64,000 nucleotides of DNA from Acinetobacter higginsii. GTDB taxonomy: Bacteria; Pseudomonadota; Gammaproteobacteria; Pseudomonadales; Moraxellaceae. This document shows, one piece after another, positions 26,754 to 35,522 of the stretch. Every line of letters begins with the position of its first letter. The stretch's first letter is position 1. Location of the stretch: assembly GCF_000369525.1 (NCBI RefSeq), contig NZ_KB850076.1, forward strand, positions 100,484 to 164,483, read 5' to 3'. The translations under genes and the position numbers were made by a program. A model generated the notes under the pieces. That model was not told the origin of the DNA and searched no databases. It saw only the letters and a program-made list of their open reading frames with translations.

Positions 26754-27866
26754 ATGAAGTCACGTGCTGCCGTTGCGTTTGGTCCTGGTCAACCTCTTCA
26801 AATTGTTGAAGTTGATGTTGCACCACCGAAGAAAGGTGAAGTATTAATCAAGATCTCCCATACCGGTGTGTGTCATACCGACGCATTTACTTTATCTGGC
26901 GATGATCCTGAAGGTGTTTTTCCGGCTATTCTCGGTCATGAGGGTGCTGGTGTTGTCGTTGAGGTTGGTGAAGGCGTAACTAGCGTCAAACCAGGTGATC
27001 ATGTCATTCCACTTTACACCGCTGAATGTGGCGAGTGCGTATTCTGTAAATCTGGAAAATCGAACTTGTGTATTTCCGTTCGCGAAACTCAAGGTAGAGG
27101 CGTAATGCCAGATGGTACCACTCGTTTTTCCTACAATGGTCAACCGATTTACCACTATATGGGCTGCTCAACGTTCAGTGAATACACGGTAGTGGCAGAA
27201 GTATCATTGGCTAAAATCAATCCTGAAGCCAATCACGAACATGTCTGCTTACTGGGTTGTGGTGTAACAACAGGTATCGGTGCAGTACACAACACGGCTA
27301 AAGTACAAGAAGGTGATAGTGTTGCGGTCTTTGGTTTAGGTGGTATTGGTTTGGCAGTCGTACAAGCCGCACGTCAAGCTAAAGCAGGACGTATTATTGT
27401 GGTTGACATGAATCCAGATAAATTTGCGCTGGCAAAAGAGTTTGGTGCAACGGACTTCTTGAACCCTAAAGATTACGACAAACCAATCCAGCAAGTCATT
27501 GTCGAAATGACTGGCTGGGGTGTAGATCATTCATTTGAGTGTATTGGTAACGTGAATGTGATGCGTGCAGCCCTTGAAAGTGCACACCGTGGCTGGGGAC
27601 AATCCGTAATTATTGGTGTAGCTGGCGCAGGTCAGGAAATCTCTACCCGTCCATTCCAACTGGTTACTGGTCGTAAATGGCTAGGTTCTGCCTTTGGTGG
27701 CGTAAAAGGTCGTACGCAACTTCCAGGAATGGTTGAAGATGCCATGAAAGGTAAAATTCAATTAGAACCATTTGTGACACATACGATGGGCTTGGATCAG
27801 ATCAATGAAGCCTTTGATCTAATGCATGAAGGTAAGTCAATTCGTACTGTAATTCATTACGAATAA
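26754..27866 (+). CDS. frmA: S-(hydroxymethyl)glutathione dehydrogenase / class III ADH
   Basis: Protein of 370 residues, full length. Catalytic zinc ligand Cys in GVCHTDAFTLSG, structural zinc set CGECVFCKSGKSNLC (about 91-105), GHEGAGVV, and NAD loop VFGLGGIGLAVVQ (about 195). Oxidises the formaldehyde-glutathione adduct to S-formylglutathione. In an operon with frmR upstream and fghA 229 nt downstream. Confidence 0.96.
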   Translation: MKSRAAVAFGPGQPLQIVEVDVAPPKKGEVLIKISHTGVCHTDAFTLSGDDPEGVFPAILGHEGAGVVVEVGEGVTSVKPGDHVIPLYTAECGECVFCKSGKSNLCISVRETQGRGVMPDGTTRFSYNGQPIYHYMGCSTFSEYTVVAEVSLAKINPEANHEHVCLLGCGVTTGIGAVHNTAKVQEGDSVAVFGLGGIGLAVVQAARQAKAGRIIVVDMNPDKFALAKEFGATDFLNPKDYDKPIQQVIVEMTGWGVDHSFECIGNVNVMRAALESAHRGWGQSVIIGVAGAGQEISTRPFQLVTGRKWLGSAFGGVKGRTQLPGMVEDAMKGKIQLEPFVTHTMGLDQINEAFDLMHEGKSIRTVIHYE

Positions 27867-27886
27867 TTGCGTCAGACCTTATAGTT

Positions 27887-27922
27887 TTCCATGCATGTGC
27901 ATCATGAATGACATGCATGGAA
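27887..27922. terminator. Perfect 12-bp inverted repeat after frmA
   Basis: TTCCATGCATGT and ACATGCATGGAA are perfectly inverted around a 12-nt loop, 21 nt after frmA. There is no T tract, so it may attenuate or stabilise the frmA transcript rather than terminate it. Confidence 0.5.
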
Positions 27923-28094
27923 TCCTCTAAAACGGCACATTATCTGTAAAACCGATCTATCTGTGTAGGCATCGTGTATAGGTTCAATAAACCTGCCTAC
28001 ATTTTAAATCTTTATCACTATTCTCTGTGGAGAATGTGAGACTCTTTGTTTACTCGATTTCTCATGAAGTCTTGCTCAACATAGGTAATTGATT

Positions 28095-28925
28095 ATGGAA
28101 ATAATTGAGAAACATGCTTCTTTTGGTGGATCGCAAGAAGTGTATCGCCATCAGTCAACAGCATTAAACTGTTCAATGAAATTCTCAATATATCTGCCAC
28201 CTCATGACAAAGATGAGCGGTTGCCAGTTTTATATTGGTTATCAGGGCTGACTTGCAACGAACAGAACTTTATTACTAAAGCCGGAGCACAAAAGTATGC
28301 GGCTGGACATAAAGTCATTATTGTTGCACCAGATACCAGCCCACGTGGAGAGGATGTACCAGATCATGCAGATTATGATTTAGGCCAAGGCGCAGGATTC
28401 TATGTGAATGCAACACAAGCACCCTGGTCACAGCATTTCAAAATGTATGATTATATTGTGGAAGAACTCAGAAATCTGATTGACCTGAATTTTCCGACCA
28501 ATCAAGTCCAAAGCATTATGGGTCATAGCATGGGTGGTCATGGTGCATTAGTAATTGGGTTAAAAAACCCTGAGCTGTATAAAAGTATTTCTGCTTTTGC
28601 ACCAATTGTTGCACCTAGCCAAGTACCTTGGGGGAAAAAGGCTTTTACACACTACCTAGGTGAAACCGAAACTTTATGGAAAAGCTATGATGCGATTGAA
28701 TTAATCAAAAACGCTGAAGTTCATTTACCTATTTTAGTCGACCAGGGAACAGCTGATGATTTTCTTGAAGAACAGTTAAGACCTAATCTTCTTAGTAATA
28801 TTTGTTTGGAACAAGAATATCCTCTTACACTTAACCTAAGAGAAGGGTATGACCATAGCTATTACTTCATTGCGAGCTTTATAGAGAAACATATAGAGTT
28901 TCACAGCAAATTCCTAGCTAAATAA
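28095..28925 (+). CDS. fghA: S-formylglutathione hydrolase
   Basis: Protein of 276 residues from ATG 28095 (MEIIEKHASFGGSQEVYRH). Alpha/beta hydrolase with catalytic serine in GHSMGGHGAL (about 147), Asp in DQGTADDFL and His in GYDHSYYF. YWLSGLTCNEQNF is an esterase D landmark. It hydrolyses S-formylglutathione to formate and glutathione, completing the frm pathway. Also called frmB. Confidence 0.95.
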   Translation: MEIIEKHASFGGSQEVYRHQSTALNCSMKFSIYLPPHDKDERLPVLYWLSGLTCNEQNFITKAGAQKYAAGHKVIIVAPDTSPRGEDVPDHADYDLGQGAGFYVNATQAPWSQHFKMYDYIVEELRNLIDLNFPTNQVQSIMGHSMGGHGALVIGLKNPELYKSISAFAPIVAPSQVPWGKKAFTHYLGETETLWKSYDAIELIKNAEVHLPILVDQGTADDFLEEQLRPNLLSNICLEQEYPLTLNLREGYDHSYYFIASFIEKHIEFHSKFLAK

Positions 28926-29164
28926 CTTTCATAGATATGAGGATGTACATGTTGTTCTTGAATGCTTCTTGAGCAATATTTTTTGATTCAAATGTTAATG
29001 ATATTAACTTGAATAAATTCATAGCATTATGTCGAAATAAACACCCAGATTTTGGCTCAGCTATGGAAAATTGTTTTTAACTTTTGTACAACAAAACTTT
29101 CTGACATGCATACATTAGCAATGTCAGAATGAGTTTTAATTTTAATCAATAGTGGAGTTTAGTC

Positions 29165-29467
29165 ATGCTTAAAACAGCTTTATATGTCCGTCTTGAAGCT
29201 AAACCGGGTAAAGAAGACGAAGTGGAAGCTTTCCTTAAAGCCGGTTTACCTATTGTAATGGAAGAACCTGCGACAGTTGCGTGGTTTGGCCTACGTCTTG
29301 GACCTACAACATTTGGTATTTTTGATGCATTTCCTGATGAGGCGGGTCGCCAAGCACATTTATCTGGCAAGGTTGCAGCTGCGTTGATGGCTCAGGCCGA
29401 AGAGCTATTTTCAGAGCCACCGTCTATTGAAAAAGTAGATGTTTTGGCAAGTAAACTACCAGCTTAA
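29165..29467 (+). CDS. ABM-domain monooxygenase-like protein
   Basis: Protein of 100 residues: LYVRLEAKPGKEDEVEAFL, TVAWFGLRLGPTTFGIFDAFPDEAGRQAHLSG. Dimeric alpha-beta barrel (antibiotic biosynthesis monooxygenase) fold, possible cofactor-free oxidation of quinols. Paralogous in fold only to 20786-21070. Single gene with its own promoter gap, followed by a hairpin. Confidence 0.8.
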   Translation: MLKTALYVRLEAKPGKEDEVEAFLKAGLPIVMEEPATVAWFGLRLGPTTFGIFDAFPDEAGRQAHLSGKVAAALMAQAEELFSEPPSIEKVDVLASKLPA

Positions 29468-29489
29468 ACCGACGCTTAAATGTATAAAT

Positions 29490-29522
29490 GTGCTGCCTGA
29501 AATTTTGAATGAAAGGCAGCAC
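29490..29522 (+). terminator. Hairpin after ABM gene
   Basis: GTGCTGCCT (29490-29498) pairs with AGGCAGCAC (29514-29522) 23 nt after the stop. No strong T tract follows. Confidence 0.55.
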
Positions 29523-29672
29523 TTCAACCCTGTGTGGTTTGTCAGAGGCTTTTTATTCAAGTTGGGCTACTTTATTTAATGGCTTAATCTCATCATTTAC
29601 ATGGGTCAATATCCAAAACAGGGTAAATAAACGAATGCACCGATATACATGCTTTATATTGAACCAATATAT

Positions 29673-29915
29673 CTAATTTACTGTCGCATTTGTACATCTC
29701 TTAAACCGTGCCAATCTGCTTTTAAAATATTTAATTATTGCTATTTTGTATGAGCCATTCACTGCTTTAGCGAATGCGTTCACGACCATATCAGTAGTCA
29801 TACGTGATGATACCTTCCATCCAACTATCGCTCGTGAAAATACATCAATAATAAAAGTGATATAGAACAAGCCTGAATTTGTTTAACCATCACACAAGTC
29901 GGCAAGCTGAGATAT
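29673..29915 (-). pseudogene. IS3-family OrfB fragment
   Basis: The frame reads TNSGLFYITFIIDVFSRAIV and GWKVSSRMTTDMVVNAF, which is the integrase core (rve) of an IS3-family transposase OrfB around the second catalytic D. An in-frame stop lies just upstream, where the expected ADLTYVKT block appears broken. The 3' side diverges after AKAVN. No inverted repeats or orfA remain. The rest of 29523-30065 shows only this fragment and the NemR-type site. Confidence 0.85.
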
Positions 29916-29920
29916 TTTTT

Positions 29921-29949
29921 ATAAAAATAGACGACTGGTCTATTTTTAT
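29921..29949. promoter_or_regulatory. NemR-type operator before yqhD
   Basis: ATAAAAATAGAC and GTCTATTTTTAT are perfect 12-bp inverted arms around GACTG. Read on the minus strand it contains AAAAATAGACCAGTCGT, identical to 17 bases in the nemR/curA gap (34366-34382). The TAGAC...GTCTA form agrees with what I recall of NemR boxes. Probably bound by the NemR-like TetR protein at 33735-34343. Confidence 0.75.
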
Positions 29950-30065
29950 GTATAGTTAGCACATGGTGCAGTCAAAAGCCGCAATGTTGTCCAATTTTTT
30001 AAAGTTTATTTGATGAATAACGGTGGTTTTTCAAATCAATTAGCTGATCATCCTAGGATAAAAAT

Positions 30066-31223
30066 ATGCTGAATTTTAACTTTTATAATCCGACCCGCAT
30101 TATTTTTGGTGGCGATACAATAGCTAAAATCAATGACTATGTGCCTACAGAAGCAAAAGTATTAATGTTGTTTGGTGGTGAAAGTGCACGTAAGAATGGT
30201 ACTTTAGCTGAAGTGCGTGAAGCATTAGGTGCAAGAGAAATTCATGAATTTGGCGGAATTGAGCCGAATCCGAGTTATGAAACCCTCATGAAAGCTGTAG
30301 AGCTGATTCGAGAACAAAATATTGATTTCTTGATGGCTGTCGGTGGTGGATCGGTAATTGATGGTACTAAATTTATTGCAGCAGCAGTCAATTATACAGG
30401 GGATACATGGGAGATTTTAGAAACCCATGGTACTAAAATTACTCAAGCTTTGCCCTTTGCGAGTGTACTCACCCTTCCAGCAACTGGTTCAGAAATGAAT
30501 AGCGGTGGGGTAGTCACCAGAAAATCGACCCAAGCCAAATTGTCATTTAGCAGCCCCTATGTTTTTCCGCAATTTTCCGTACTCGATCCGAATAAAACTT
30601 TTAGTTTGCCGACGCGCCAGTTAGCAAATGGCGTGGTTGATGCATTTATTCATGTCATGGAACAGTACTTAACTTACCCTGTCAATGCACAAGTACAAGA
30701 TCGTTTTGCCGAAGGTCTATTGCAAACTCTGATTGAGATTGGGCCGAAAATCTTGGAAGATTCAGCAGATTATGACACGCGTGCGAATTTGATGTGGGCT
30801 GCTAGCATGGCACTGAATGGGCTAATTGGAGCTGGTGTACCACAAGATTGGTCAACCCATTTGATTGGGCATGAGCTCACGGCTTTACATGGTATTGATC
30901 ATGCTCGTACCTTGGCCATTGTGTTGCCGGCCAATCTACAAGTGCGTCGTCAAGAGAAGCGAGAAAAATTACTACAGTATGCAGCTCGAGTCTGGCAGAT
31001 TGTCGAAGGTGATGAAGAACAACGTATTGATACTGCTATTGCTCGTACTCGAGCCTTCTTTGAGCAACTTGGATTGCCGACTCGTCTTAGCGATTATGGA
31101 CTGGGGGAGACGGATATTGAGATCATCATTACGCAACTTAAATCACACAATCTTACACAGCTAGGCGAACATAAAACTGTTTCATTAGAGATCAGTCGCC
31201 AAATTCTCGAGACGAGTATCTAA
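30066..31223 (+). CDS. yqhD: NADPH-dependent aldehyde reductase YqhD
   Basis: Protein of 385 residues, an iron-containing ADH fold very close to E. coli YqhD by memory: NFNFYNPTRIIFGGDTI, AVGGGSVIDGTKFIAAA (about 90-106) and TLPATGSEMNSG. Metal ligands lie in GVVDAFIHVMEQY, GHELTALHG and DHARTLAIVLP. It reduces short-chain aldehydes such as methylglyoxal, acrolein and malondialdehyde. Preceded by the NemR-type operator, followed by a DJ-1/PfpI gene and nemA. Confidence 0.93.
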   Translation: MLNFNFYNPTRIIFGGDTIAKINDYVPTEAKVLMLFGGESARKNGTLAEVREALGAREIHEFGGIEPNPSYETLMKAVELIREQNIDFLMAVGGGSVIDGTKFIAAAVNYTGDTWEILETHGTKITQALPFASVLTLPATGSEMNSGGVVTRKSTQAKLSFSSPYVFPQFSVLDPNKTFSLPTRQLANGVVDAFIHVMEQYLTYPVNAQVQDRFAEGLLQTLIEIGPKILEDSADYDTRANLMWAASMALNGLIGAGVPQDWSTHLIGHELTALHGIDHARTLAIVLPANLQVRRQEKREKLLQYAARVWQIVEGDEEQRIDTAIARTRAFFEQLGLPTRLSDYGLGETDIEIIITQLKSHNLTQLGEHKTVSLEISRQILETSI

Positions 31224-31308
31224 ATAAGCGTATCTGTCATGGTCACGCTACACGACAAGTGATCATGCAACAATGCTCCTCAATCCTGAAAAATATCGGA
31301 GAAATAAC

Positions 31309-31986
31309 ATGAAAATTTTAATCGTTTTAACCTCACATGATCAACTTGGCAATACGGGTAAGAAAACAGGTTTCTGGCTAGAAGAACTTGCTGCACCGTA
31401 TTACACCTTTATTGACTCTGGTGCTGAAGTTACGCTGGCGTCGCCTCAAGGTGGGCAGCCACCACTAGATCCTAAAAGTAATTTGGCAGAAGCACAAACT
31501 GAAACCACTCATCGTTTTGAAGCAGATCCAACTGCAATGCAAGCATTGGCACAGACGCATAAACTTAGCGAAATCTCTGTAGCTGATTATGATGCAGTGT
31601 TTTATCCAGGCGGGCATGGCCCATTGTGGGATTTAGCAGAAGATCCGATTTCAATTTCTGTGATTGAACAGGCGATTCAGTCTGGCAAACCTGTTGCAGC
31701 AGTGTGTCATGCCCCGGGTGTTCTTCGTCATGTGAAAGCGAGTAATGGAGCGCCTTTAGTGAGCGGTAAATTAGTGACTGGTTTCACCAATACTGAGGAG
31801 GCCGCTGTAGGTTTGACTGAAATTGTACCATTTTTAGTTGAAGACATGCTTAAAGAAAACGGTGGTCATTATTCTAAAGTAGATGATTGGCAAGTATATG
31901 TTCAAGTTGATGGCTTGCTGGTTACTGGACAAAATCCAGCATCTTCTGCTGCAACTGCCTCAGCATTACTTCAATTGTTGAAATAA
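31309..31986 (+). CDS. DJ-1/PfpI-family class I glutamine amidotransferase-like protein
   Basis: Protein of 225 residues from ATG 31309, with GGAG upstream. Nucleophilic Cys in AAVCHAPGVL (about 138), preceded by GGHGPLWDL, and the partner Glu in KTGFWLEELA (about 21). Resembles HchA/YajL-like glyoxalase III and protein deglycase members. Probably converts methylglyoxal or repairs aldehyde damage. Downstream of yqhD on the same strand. Confidence 0.87.
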   Translation: MKILIVLTSHDQLGNTGKKTGFWLEELAAPYYTFIDSGAEVTLASPQGGQPPLDPKSNLAEAQTETTHRFEADPTAMQALAQTHKLSEISVADYDAVFYPGGHGPLWDLAEDPISISVIEQAIQSGKPVAAVCHAPGVLRHVKASNGAPLVSGKLVTGFTNTEEAAVGLTEIVPFLVEDMLKENGGHYSKVDDWQVYVQVDGLLVTGQNPASSAATASALLQLLK

Positions 31987-32099
31987 AGAGTAGCTGGTGT
32001 CTGTTGTGGTGCTTAGCAGTGAATAAACTTCTGACGCTGAGCAACTGACGCAATAAGCAAAATAACCCTCCCTTAATGGTGAAGGGCCTGAGTGAATAG

Positions 32100-32147
32100 C
32101 TTTCCTTCCTTTAATTTTCTATATACAGGAAGGAAGGGTATTTTTTT
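32100..32147 (+). terminator. Terminator between DJ-1/PfpI gene and nemA
   Basis: CTTTCCTTCCT (32100-32110) pairs with AGGAAGGAAGG (32127-32137, one T-G pair), followed by TATTTTTTTAAT. nemA therefore probably has its own promoter in the remaining 40 bp, or read-through occurs. Confidence 0.7.
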
Positions 32148-32188
32148 AATTTAGATCAATTTAGTCATGATTACTTGGATACAATGAA

Positions 32189-33316
32189 ATGAAAGCCAGC
32201 AAACTTTTTCAAAACTTAAACTTAGGCCCTTATGTTTTGCAAAACCGTATTGTATTGCCACCATTAACGCGGTCGCGCAGTACTCAGCCAGGGAATATTC
32301 CAAATGAATTGATGGCAACCTATTATCAACAGCGTACCGGGGCAGGATTTATGGTCACCGAAGGTACGCAAATCGAGCCACGTGGTCAAGGCTATGCTTG
32401 GACTCCCGGTATTTACAGTCCTGAACAGATTGCTGGATGGCGTAAAGTGACGGAAGCAGTGCATGCTAAAGGAGGCATTATTTTTGCACAACTTTGGCAT
32501 GTTGGGCGTGTTTCACATACATCTTTGCAACCCAATCATGCATCACCGGTCGCGCCTTCGGCTATTGGGGCTGATAGTAATGTTAAAGTCTTTATTGAGA
32601 CCGGGCCCAATGCGGGGGCCTTGGCTGATCCTTCCATGCCACGTGCTTTAAGCAATGCAGAGGTTAAAGAATTAGTGCAACTCTATGCTCAAGCAGCACG
32701 CAATGCCTTGGCTGCTGGTTTTGATGGGGTTGAAATTCATTGTGCAAATGGTTATTTGGTAAATCAATTTATCTCTGCACATAGTAACCACCGTGAAGAT
32801 GAATATGGGGGATCACTAAACAATCGTTTGCGTTTTTTACGTGAAGTAGTACAGGCAGTTGCTGAGGTGGTTGGTGCAGATCGTTTAGGAGTGCGTTTTG
32901 CCCCGCTATTTGAAAGTACAGAGGAAGATCGTGTTTACATGGGGTTGGTTGAAGATGATCCACATGTGACTTATATTGAAGCCATAAAAATACTTGAAGA
33001 AGTTGGGATTGCCTATTTATCGATTGCAGAAGCTGATTGGGATAATGCACCAGAACTTCCTCATGATTTTCGTAAAGATGTCAGAGACACTTTCAGTGGT
33101 CGGATTATTTATGCAGGTCGATATACGGCAGAAAGAGGGACTCGAATTTTAGAGGCAGGGCTGGCCGATTTAATTGCATTTGGACGCCCATTTATTGCGA
33201 ATCCAGATTTACCCGATCGCATCGCCAATGGCTGGCCATTGAATGCAGTAGATGCAAGCACTATGTATGGTGGGACGGAAAAAGGCTATATTGATTATCC
33301 AGCTTACGCAGATTAA
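32189..33316 (+). CDS. nemA: N-ethylmaleimide reductase / old yellow enzyme
   Basis: Protein of 375 residues. OYE landmarks: LPPLTRSRS (flavin loop, about 24), QLWHVGR (about 102), EIHCANGYLVNQFIS with the substrate-binding His-x-x-Asn pair (about 181-184), YGGSLNNRLRF, YAGRYTAERG and AFGRPFIANPDLP. FMN- and NADPH-dependent reduction of electrophilic alkenes, nitro compounds and N-ethylmaleimide. Clustered with a NemR-like regulator, as in E. coli nemRA, though here nemR is separate and on the other strand. Confidence 0.93.
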   Translation: MKASKLFQNLNLGPYVLQNRIVLPPLTRSRSTQPGNIPNELMATYYQQRTGAGFMVTEGTQIEPRGQGYAWTPGIYSPEQIAGWRKVTEAVHAKGGIIFAQLWHVGRVSHTSLQPNHASPVAPSAIGADSNVKVFIETGPNAGALADPSMPRALSNAEVKELVQLYAQAARNALAAGFDGVEIHCANGYLVNQFISAHSNHREDEYGGSLNNRLRFLREVVQAVAEVVGADRLGVRFAPLFESTEEDRVYMGLVEDDPHVTYIEAIKILEEVGIAYLSIAEADWDNAPELPHDFRKDVRDTFSGRIIYAGRYTAERGTRILEAGLADLIAFGRPFIANPDLPDRIANGWPLNAVDASTMYGGTEKGYIDYPAYAD

Positions 33317-33399
33317 TATTGACTTAATGAGTTATTTTGCCAACCTTTGTGGTTGGCAAAATAACGACTTAGGATTGCTGTTGCCAGCACAATTTCTTC

Positions 33400-33630
33400 T
33401 TAAAACAGGCTCTTAAAATTTTTTAGCTGTGTAATGAGCCAACCTGCCAGTGGGAAAGAAATCAGTTGCGTTACTGGCACTAATACTATGACTTCAATCA
33501 ACACCATCATCGGGAAACTTTGATGCTGAGTAATTGGCTTTAATAAAGTGAGTACCAGTAATAGTGTGGGATATAAGCCTAAATATCCGACTAAAATACG
33601 AGTCATGAGGGCTTTAGAAGGAGAATTCAT
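33400..33630 (-). CDS. DUF2798-like two-TM membrane protein
   Basis: Protein of 76 residues with two hydrophobic segments (about 14-30 and 42-64), ending QLISFPLAGWLITQLKN as in DUF2798 proteins. ATG at 33630, in the same direction as nemR. Function unknown. Frequently found next to TetR regulators. Confidence 0.65.
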   Translation of the reverse strand: MNSPSKALMTRILVGYLGLYPTLLLVLTLLKPITQHQSFPMMVLIEVIVLVPVTQLISFPLAGWLITQLKNFKSLF

Positions 33631-33734
33631 TGTGCGCTATACTCATGGATTGTAAATTGATCTAATAGCAACACATTAATAAGTAATTATTGGGCTGCTG
33701 TCATTAATTATGTAATTGATATTTAATCTAATTT

Positions 33735-34343
33735 TTATGAATCTTCACTTTTTAATAGAAATTTAGTTGCTCTCAGAGCTTGATGTAATGGTGTTTTATC
33801 TTTTTGCAACTTACTCAGTAATGCTGCACCTAACCACATTTGGTAAAGTACTTGTGCCAACGTCGAGGCCTCAGTATCTGCTTGGATAGACTGATCCTGT
33901 TTTCCTAAATCAATTAAACCAGCAATACGTTCGATTACATCATCGACGCCAGCGGACATAATGGAGCGCATATCTTCAGATAGATCGGCAACTTCTGCGG
34001 CAAGTTTCACAATTAAACAGCTATCCGCCCAACCACACTGTGTTTCAGGATCTTCTATCCATAAATTAAAATACTCAATCAGCTTTTGATAAGGGGATTT
34101 ATCGCTACGCCATACATCATTTAAACGGACTTGGTAATTGTCTACATAATGCTGTACCAATTCACATCCGAAAGCTTCCTTGGATTGGAAATAATGATAA
34201 AACGAGCCTTTGGGGATCTCACAGCTCTGTAAAATTTCCTGTAATCCTACACCGGTAAAACCTTTATGCAAAATCAGGTCTGAACTAGTGTTAAGAATGT
34301 GTAAGCGTTTCGCTTCAGACTTTTTAATAGGATTAGGCTTCAT
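33735..34343 (-). CDS. nemR: TetR-family regulator NemR
   Basis: Protein of 202 residues. TetR HTH: GFTGVGLQEILQSCEIPKGSFYHYFQSKEAFG. The C-terminal part matches E. coli NemR from memory (SCLIVKLAAEVADLSEDMRS). Cys 109 in that block corresponds to the redox-sensing Cys 106 of E. coli NemR. Senses quinones, aldehydes and hypochlorite and releases repression. Its likely operators are at 34366-34391 (own promoter and divergent curA-like gene) and 29921-29949 (yqhD). Confidence 0.9.
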   Translation of the reverse strand: MKPNPIKKSEAKRLHILNTSSDLILHKGFTGVGLQEILQSCEIPKGSFYHYFQSKEAFGCELVQHYVDNYQVRLNDVWRSDKSPYQKLIEYFNLWIEDPETQCGWADSCLIVKLAAEVADLSEDMRSIMSAGVDDVIERIAGLIDLGKQDQSIQADTEASTLAQVLYQMWLGAALLSKLQKDKTPLHQALRATKFLLKSEDS

Positions 34344-34365
34344 ATTAATTATTTACTCTATTGTA

Positions 34366-34391
34366 AAAAATAGACCAGTCGTATTGTTTTT
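34366..34391. promoter_or_regulatory. NemR-type operator in nemR/curA gap
   Basis: Contains AAAAATAGACCAGTCGT, the same 17 bases as the perfect palindrome before yqhD. Here the second half-arm is degenerate (GTATTGTTTTTT). Positioned to control nemR and the divergent curA-like gene. Confidence 0.7.
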
Positions 34392-34486
34392 TAGTATAAC
34401 TCATCTACAATGGTTGTAAAGAAATTTTAATCATAATTTTTGATTGTGAAGAGAAATACTTCTAAATAAAACATGGAGTTATATTT

Positions 34487-35506
34487 GTGAAAACAGTTAT
34501 TAATCAACGCATCGTTTTAGCTAAACGGCCAGTGGGTGAGCCAAAACACAGCGATTTTCGTATTGAGCAAATTGAGCTCAATGAACTTAAACAAGGCGAG
34601 ATATTGTTAAAGACCATTTACTTGTCACTCGATCCTTATATGCGTGGTCGCATGAGTGATGCTCCTTCATATGCAGCACCGGTTGAAATTGGCGAAGTGA
34701 TGGTCGGTGGAACAGTCAGTCAAGTGGTGGCCTCTAAAAACCCAAAATTTAAAGAAGGCGAGTGGGTTCTTTCCGGAAATGGCTGGCAGAGCTACGCAAT
34801 TTCTAATGGGTCTGCCTGTCAAAGCTTAGGTATGCAACCTGAACATCCATCTTGGGCATTGGGTATTTTGGGAATGCCAGGATTTACTGCTTATATGGGG
34901 TTGTTGGACATTGGCCAGCCTAAAGCTGGTGAAACTTTGGTCGTTGCAGCTGCAACAGGACCTGTTGGTGCTACGGTTGGACAGATTGGCAAACTTAAAG
35001 GTTGTCGCGTGGTTGGCGTCGCAGGTGGGGCTGAAAAATGTCGTTATGCAGTAGAAGAACTCGGCTTCAATGCTTGTATCAATCATCATGATGAAAATTT
35101 TGCAGAACAATTACAACAAGCAGCTCCCAACGGTATTGATATTTATTATGAGAATGTGGGGGGTAAAGTGTTTGATGCTGTATGGCCATTGCTTAACTCT
35201 GCGGCACGTGTACCGGTGTGTGGTGTGGTTTCCCAGTATAACGCTACCGAGCAAGCACAAGGGCCAGACCGTTTACCGGGCTTTATTTCTACCCTTTTAA
35301 AAAAACGTATTCGCATGCAAGGCTTTATTATTTTTGATGATTATGGCAGTCAGTATCCGGAATTCTATCAGCAAATGTCTGAATGGTTGAAAGACGGAAA
35401 AATCAAATATAAAGAGCATATGGTGCAAGGTTTAGATAACACGATCAATGCTTTCAATGGTATGTTGAAAGGCGAAAACTTTGGCAAAGTCGTTGTAAAA
35501 ATTTAA
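34487..35506 (+). CDS. curA: NADP-dependent enone reductase (CurA/YncB-like)
   Basis: Protein of 339 residues of the leukotriene B4 dehydrogenase-like MDR branch: SLDPYMRGRMSD (about 45), GMPGFTAYMGLLDIG (about 127), AAATGPVGATVGQIGKLKG (about 150), YYENVGGKVFD. CurA reduces curcumin and other enones and alkenals with NADPH. Divergent from nemR with a shared operator and followed 16 nt later by a GST gene. Confidence 0.87.
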   Translation: MKTVINQRIVLAKRPVGEPKHSDFRIEQIELNELKQGEILLKTIYLSLDPYMRGRMSDAPSYAAPVEIGEVMVGGTVSQVVASKNPKFKEGEWVLSGNGWQSYAISNGSACQSLGMQPEHPSWALGILGMPGFTAYMGLLDIGQPKAGETLVVAAATGPVGATVGQIGKLKGCRVVGVAGGAEKCRYAVEELGFNACINHHDENFAEQLQQAAPNGIDIYYENVGGKVFDAVWPLLNSAARVPVCGVVSQYNATEQAQGPDRLPGFISTLLKKRIRMQGFIIFDDYGSQYPEFYQQMSEWLKDGKIKYKEHMVQGLDNTINAFNGMLKGENFGKVVVKI

Positions 35507-35522
35507 AAAAATAGGAATTATC

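Noticed and set aside
27887..27922. Operator for a regulator
   Set aside because: The perfect 12-bp arms could bind a protein, but position just after frmA and lack of a following gene start favour a transcript-end hairpin.
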